A DNA stretch of 8,966 bases, taken from assembly GCA_964547525.1 (NCBI GenBank), contig CAZJOD010000152.1, positions 1 to 8,966 on the forward strand, given 5' to 3'. Under the pieces are notes generated by a model. That model was given only the letters and a program-made list of their open reading frames with translations, was not told the origin of the DNA and did no database searches. Both the position numbers and the translations under genes were made by a program. This DNA comes from CAZJOD01 sp964547525. GTDB taxonomy: Bacteria > Bacillota > Clostridia > JAAYHZ01. Positions 7,744-8,966 of the stretch are shown piece after piece (position 1 is the first letter of the stretch; the number at the start of each line of letters is the position of its first letter).

Positions 7744-7774
7744 ATATTACTACTCCATGCAAATAAAAATTTAT

Positions 7775-7803
7775 TTTATAATTTATATGTGATTTTACTG
7801 CAA
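7775..7803 (-). promoter_or_regulatory. Possible hybrid promoter using the MITE-like end as -35
   Basis: On the minus strand TTGCAG (7803-7798) lies inside the terminus of copy D, and TATAAA (7780-7775) lies in the host sequence 17 bp downstream. The -35 match is only TTG, so this is weak on its own. The spacing and position, 32 bp upstream of the ATG at 7743, are suitable. Confidence 0.3.
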
Positions 7804-7982
7804 TAACTTACTTATTGTGAACCGGTGATGAAATCAATATAGTTCAGTTTGGATTTTCAATGTCGTGTCATAATGTATAATGTTACCAAAGCCGCTTTAA
7901 CATTGAAAATATCTACGCTTTCACTAATTACTCCGATTCAATGTTCGCTCGTTTTTAAAATAAAGTTTTTGCAGTAGAATCA
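7790..7982. repeat. MITE-like element, copy D (193 bp) with TATG direct repeats
   Basis: The longest copy. One end is TGATTTTACTGCAATAACT (from 7790); the other, read inward on the minus strand from 7982, is TGATTCTACTGCAAAAACT. Perfect 4-bp direct repeats TATG flank it at 7786-7789 and 7983-7986. The interior contains an 11-bp perfect inverted repeat, ATTTTCAATGT (7853-7863) and ACATTGAAAAT (7900-7910), enclosing a 36-bp loop. The stretch 7884-7912 is closely similar to copy B. No open reading frame of useful length. It fills about half of the 404-base gap between the genes starting at 7743 and ending at 8148. Confidence 0.8.
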
Positions 7983-8052
7983 TATGTCAGATTACATTAA
8001 TCGTGAATAATAATTAACTATCAACATAATTTTGATTGTATCGAATAAGGTA

Positions 8053-8116
8053 AGGTGAATTTTTTATTGGAAATATTTATTGATATTCTTTTTTTGCCAA
8101 ACTAAATAATTCACCT
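8053..8116. repeat. 9-bp inverted repeat with long loop downstream of the exported-protein gene
   Basis: AGGTGAATT (8053-8061) and AATTCACCT (8108-8116) are perfect inverted partners, separated by 46 AT-rich bases. It lies 31 bp past the stop of the minus-strand gene ending at 8148. There is no T run right after the stem on the minus strand, so it is not a standard terminator. Nothing else recognisable lies in 7987-8147. Confidence 0.35.
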
Positions 8117-8147
8117 AAACCTAATAACTATAACTACATACGACCTA

Positions 8148-8597
8148 TTATTGGATGATCACACTCTTAATTGTTATAACTGTTCTGTTTTCTGCTGTGA
8201 GAGGACTCGTAAGTGATATCTCCTCATTTACTATCGATACTGTTGTTTCACCGACAGCAGCTATTGCTTCATCAGGCACATCATAACTGCCTAGATTTCC
8301 CAATTCTGTACCCAGACCGTTAAAGATTTCGATATAGTAATTGAATGTTGCGGCTTCGGCTGCCTCTACAGTTTTATTAGTTACAAAATCCGAGTTTATA
8401 TACAGCTTATTATCTCTTGAATTGTATCCGGCTATCTGGATCATCGTAGGATATGATTCACCGGTTACGAAGTAGTTACCTTCGCCTTCTACCGTTATAT
8501 TAATCGGTTCGGCAAAAATTACCAAACTATTGAAAACGATGAGCGATATTATTAGAGTTGAAGTTAAAACTTTCAAAATCATATTTTTATTTTTCAT
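8148..8597 (-). CDS. Small exported protein of unknown function
   Basis: 149 residues. The frame is open up to 8684, but the ATG at 8597 is preceded by a near-perfect GGAGGTG at 8604-8610 with six bases between, whereas upstream starts have none. MKNKNMILK, then a hydrophobic stretch to about residue 27, then IFAEP gives a clean signal peptide, likely cut after A (FA|EP). The mature part, about 119 residues, is acidic, has no cysteine and no further membrane helix, and alternates beta-type stretches (INITVEG, YFVTGE, TMIQIAGY, KLYINSD, FNYYIEIF, TVSIVNEEI, VITIKSVII). It has no sorting motif at the C-terminus, so it is probably secreted or loosely held. I do not recognise the family. It is divergent from the partial gene at 8931. 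Confidence 0.8.
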   Translation of the reverse strand: MKNKNMILKVLTSTLIISLIVFNSLVIFAEPINITVEGEGNYFVTGESYPTMIQIAGYNSRDNKLYINSDFVTNKTVEAAEAATFNYYIEIFNGLGTELGNLGSYDVPDEAIAAVGETTVSIVNEEISLTSPLTAENRTVITIKSVIIQ

Positions 8598-8930
8598 TCT
8601 ATTCACCTCCGTTCCTTTTAACGAGATCACATGTAGATATTTTATATTATGTAAACTAAATAAATTTGTTCTCATTTTCATCAAGTAATTTTAAAATAGC
8701 TTTGCTGGGGTTCGATGAAAATGTTATAAGTAAAAGCTAAAAGCTTAATGAGGTAGTTACTTTATATATAAATTGTGTTAGAATACGAAGAGAAAAATAT
8801 TAATTCATATGTAACTATATGATAATGTTTAGTGAACAAACTATTATTCGGAAAAACGTAAAAGTCTAGATTGTTAATAGTTAAGATGTAAAAAAGATCT
8901 AAATCCATTATAGAATTTGGGGAATAATTG
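8598..8930. other. Divergent intergenic region
   Basis: About 330 bases of AT-rich sequence between the divergent starts at 8597 and 8931. It holds the GGAGGTG ribosome binding site of the exported-protein gene (8604-8610) and GGGG at 8919-8922 for the partial gene. A TAGAAT lies near 8780, but no clear -35 partner is visible. I see no RNA gene, MITE-like end or hairpin terminator here. Confidence 0.6.
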
Positions 8931-8966
8931 ATGAACGTTTTATTTATGACATTACTTGATTTCAGT
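8931..8966 (+). CDS. 5' end of a probable glycosyltransferase (cut by window end)
   Basis: Only 12 codons are present: MNVLFMTLLDFS. The ATG at 8931 has GGGGA at 8919-8923 seven bases upstream, so translation start is credible. The opening resembles the first beta strand of GT4-type glycosyltransferases of polysaccharide clusters, many of which begin MNVLF followed by a short hydrophobic run and an aspartate. With 12 residues this is a suggestion. If right, a surface polysaccharide locus may begin here. Confidence 0.5.
   Translation, partial: MNVLFMTLLDFS

Noticed and set aside
1548..7982. The short repeats as a CRISPR array.
   Set aside because: Copies are kilobases apart, of unequal length, in inverted orientation and with no regular spacers or cas genes.
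8053..8116. Inverted repeat as a standard terminator for the exported-protein gene.
   Set aside because: The loop is 46 bases and no T run follows the stem on the minus strand.
8598..8684. A 29-residue N-terminal extension of the exported protein that resembles the start of the peptidase-like protein (SLHNIKYLH versus SLKNPKYLH).
   Set aside because: There is no ribosome binding site at 8684, while the start at 8597 has GGAGGTG and a proper signal peptide. The resemblance is short and the surrounding DNA does not align well, so chance is the simplest reading.

Overview
The window is AT-rich DNA from a low-GC Gram-positive anaerobe, most likely a member of the Clostridia. The evidence is strong AGGAGG-type ribosome binding sites, GTG as well as ATG starts, a YkuS/UPF0180 protein, a DUF421 (YetF-like) plus DUF4363 pair, and a very AT-rich background. 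A run of 100 N flanked on both sides by the same 55 bp points to a draft, probably metagenomic, assembly. The species cannot be read from the sequence.

Layout, left to right. 183-1412 (+) is an OFA-type major facilitator transporter with its own terminator. 1650-4330 (-) is a large c-di-GMP protein (four PAS domains, GGDEF, HD-GYP). It is split only by the assembly gap; collapsing the duplicated 55 bp restores one 841-residue frame. 4734-5372 (+) is a cytoplasmic papain/C39-like cysteine peptidase homologue. It converges on a two-gene minus-strand operon, 6481-5389, encoding a DUF421 membrane protein and a DUF4363 membrane-anchored protein. 6700-6960 (+) is a YkuS family protein whose terminator overlaps the 3' end of the next, convergent gene. 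6985-7743 (-) is a membrane-anchored protein with a probable concanavalin A/LamG-like outer domain. 8148-8597 (-) is a small exported protein of unknown function. At 8931 (+) the window ends 12 codons into a probable glycosyltransferase.

The most notable non-coding content is a family of small, non-coding, MITE-like elements. There are three copies with two recognisable ends (84, 98 and 193 bp), one 41-bp miniature and one isolated end. All share the termini TGATTCTACTGCA and TGATTTCACTGCAATAACTCA in inverted orientation. Two copies are flanked by perfect 4-bp direct repeats. They sit only between genes, and two of them place a TTGCAG box 17-18 bp upstream of a TATAAA box facing the neighbouring gene.

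The genes do not form one obvious pathway. The theme is envelope and signalling: c-di-GMP turnover, two membrane/envelope proteins, an exported protein and the edge of what may be a polysaccharide locus. I see no complete defence system, CRISPR array, tRNA or rRNA.
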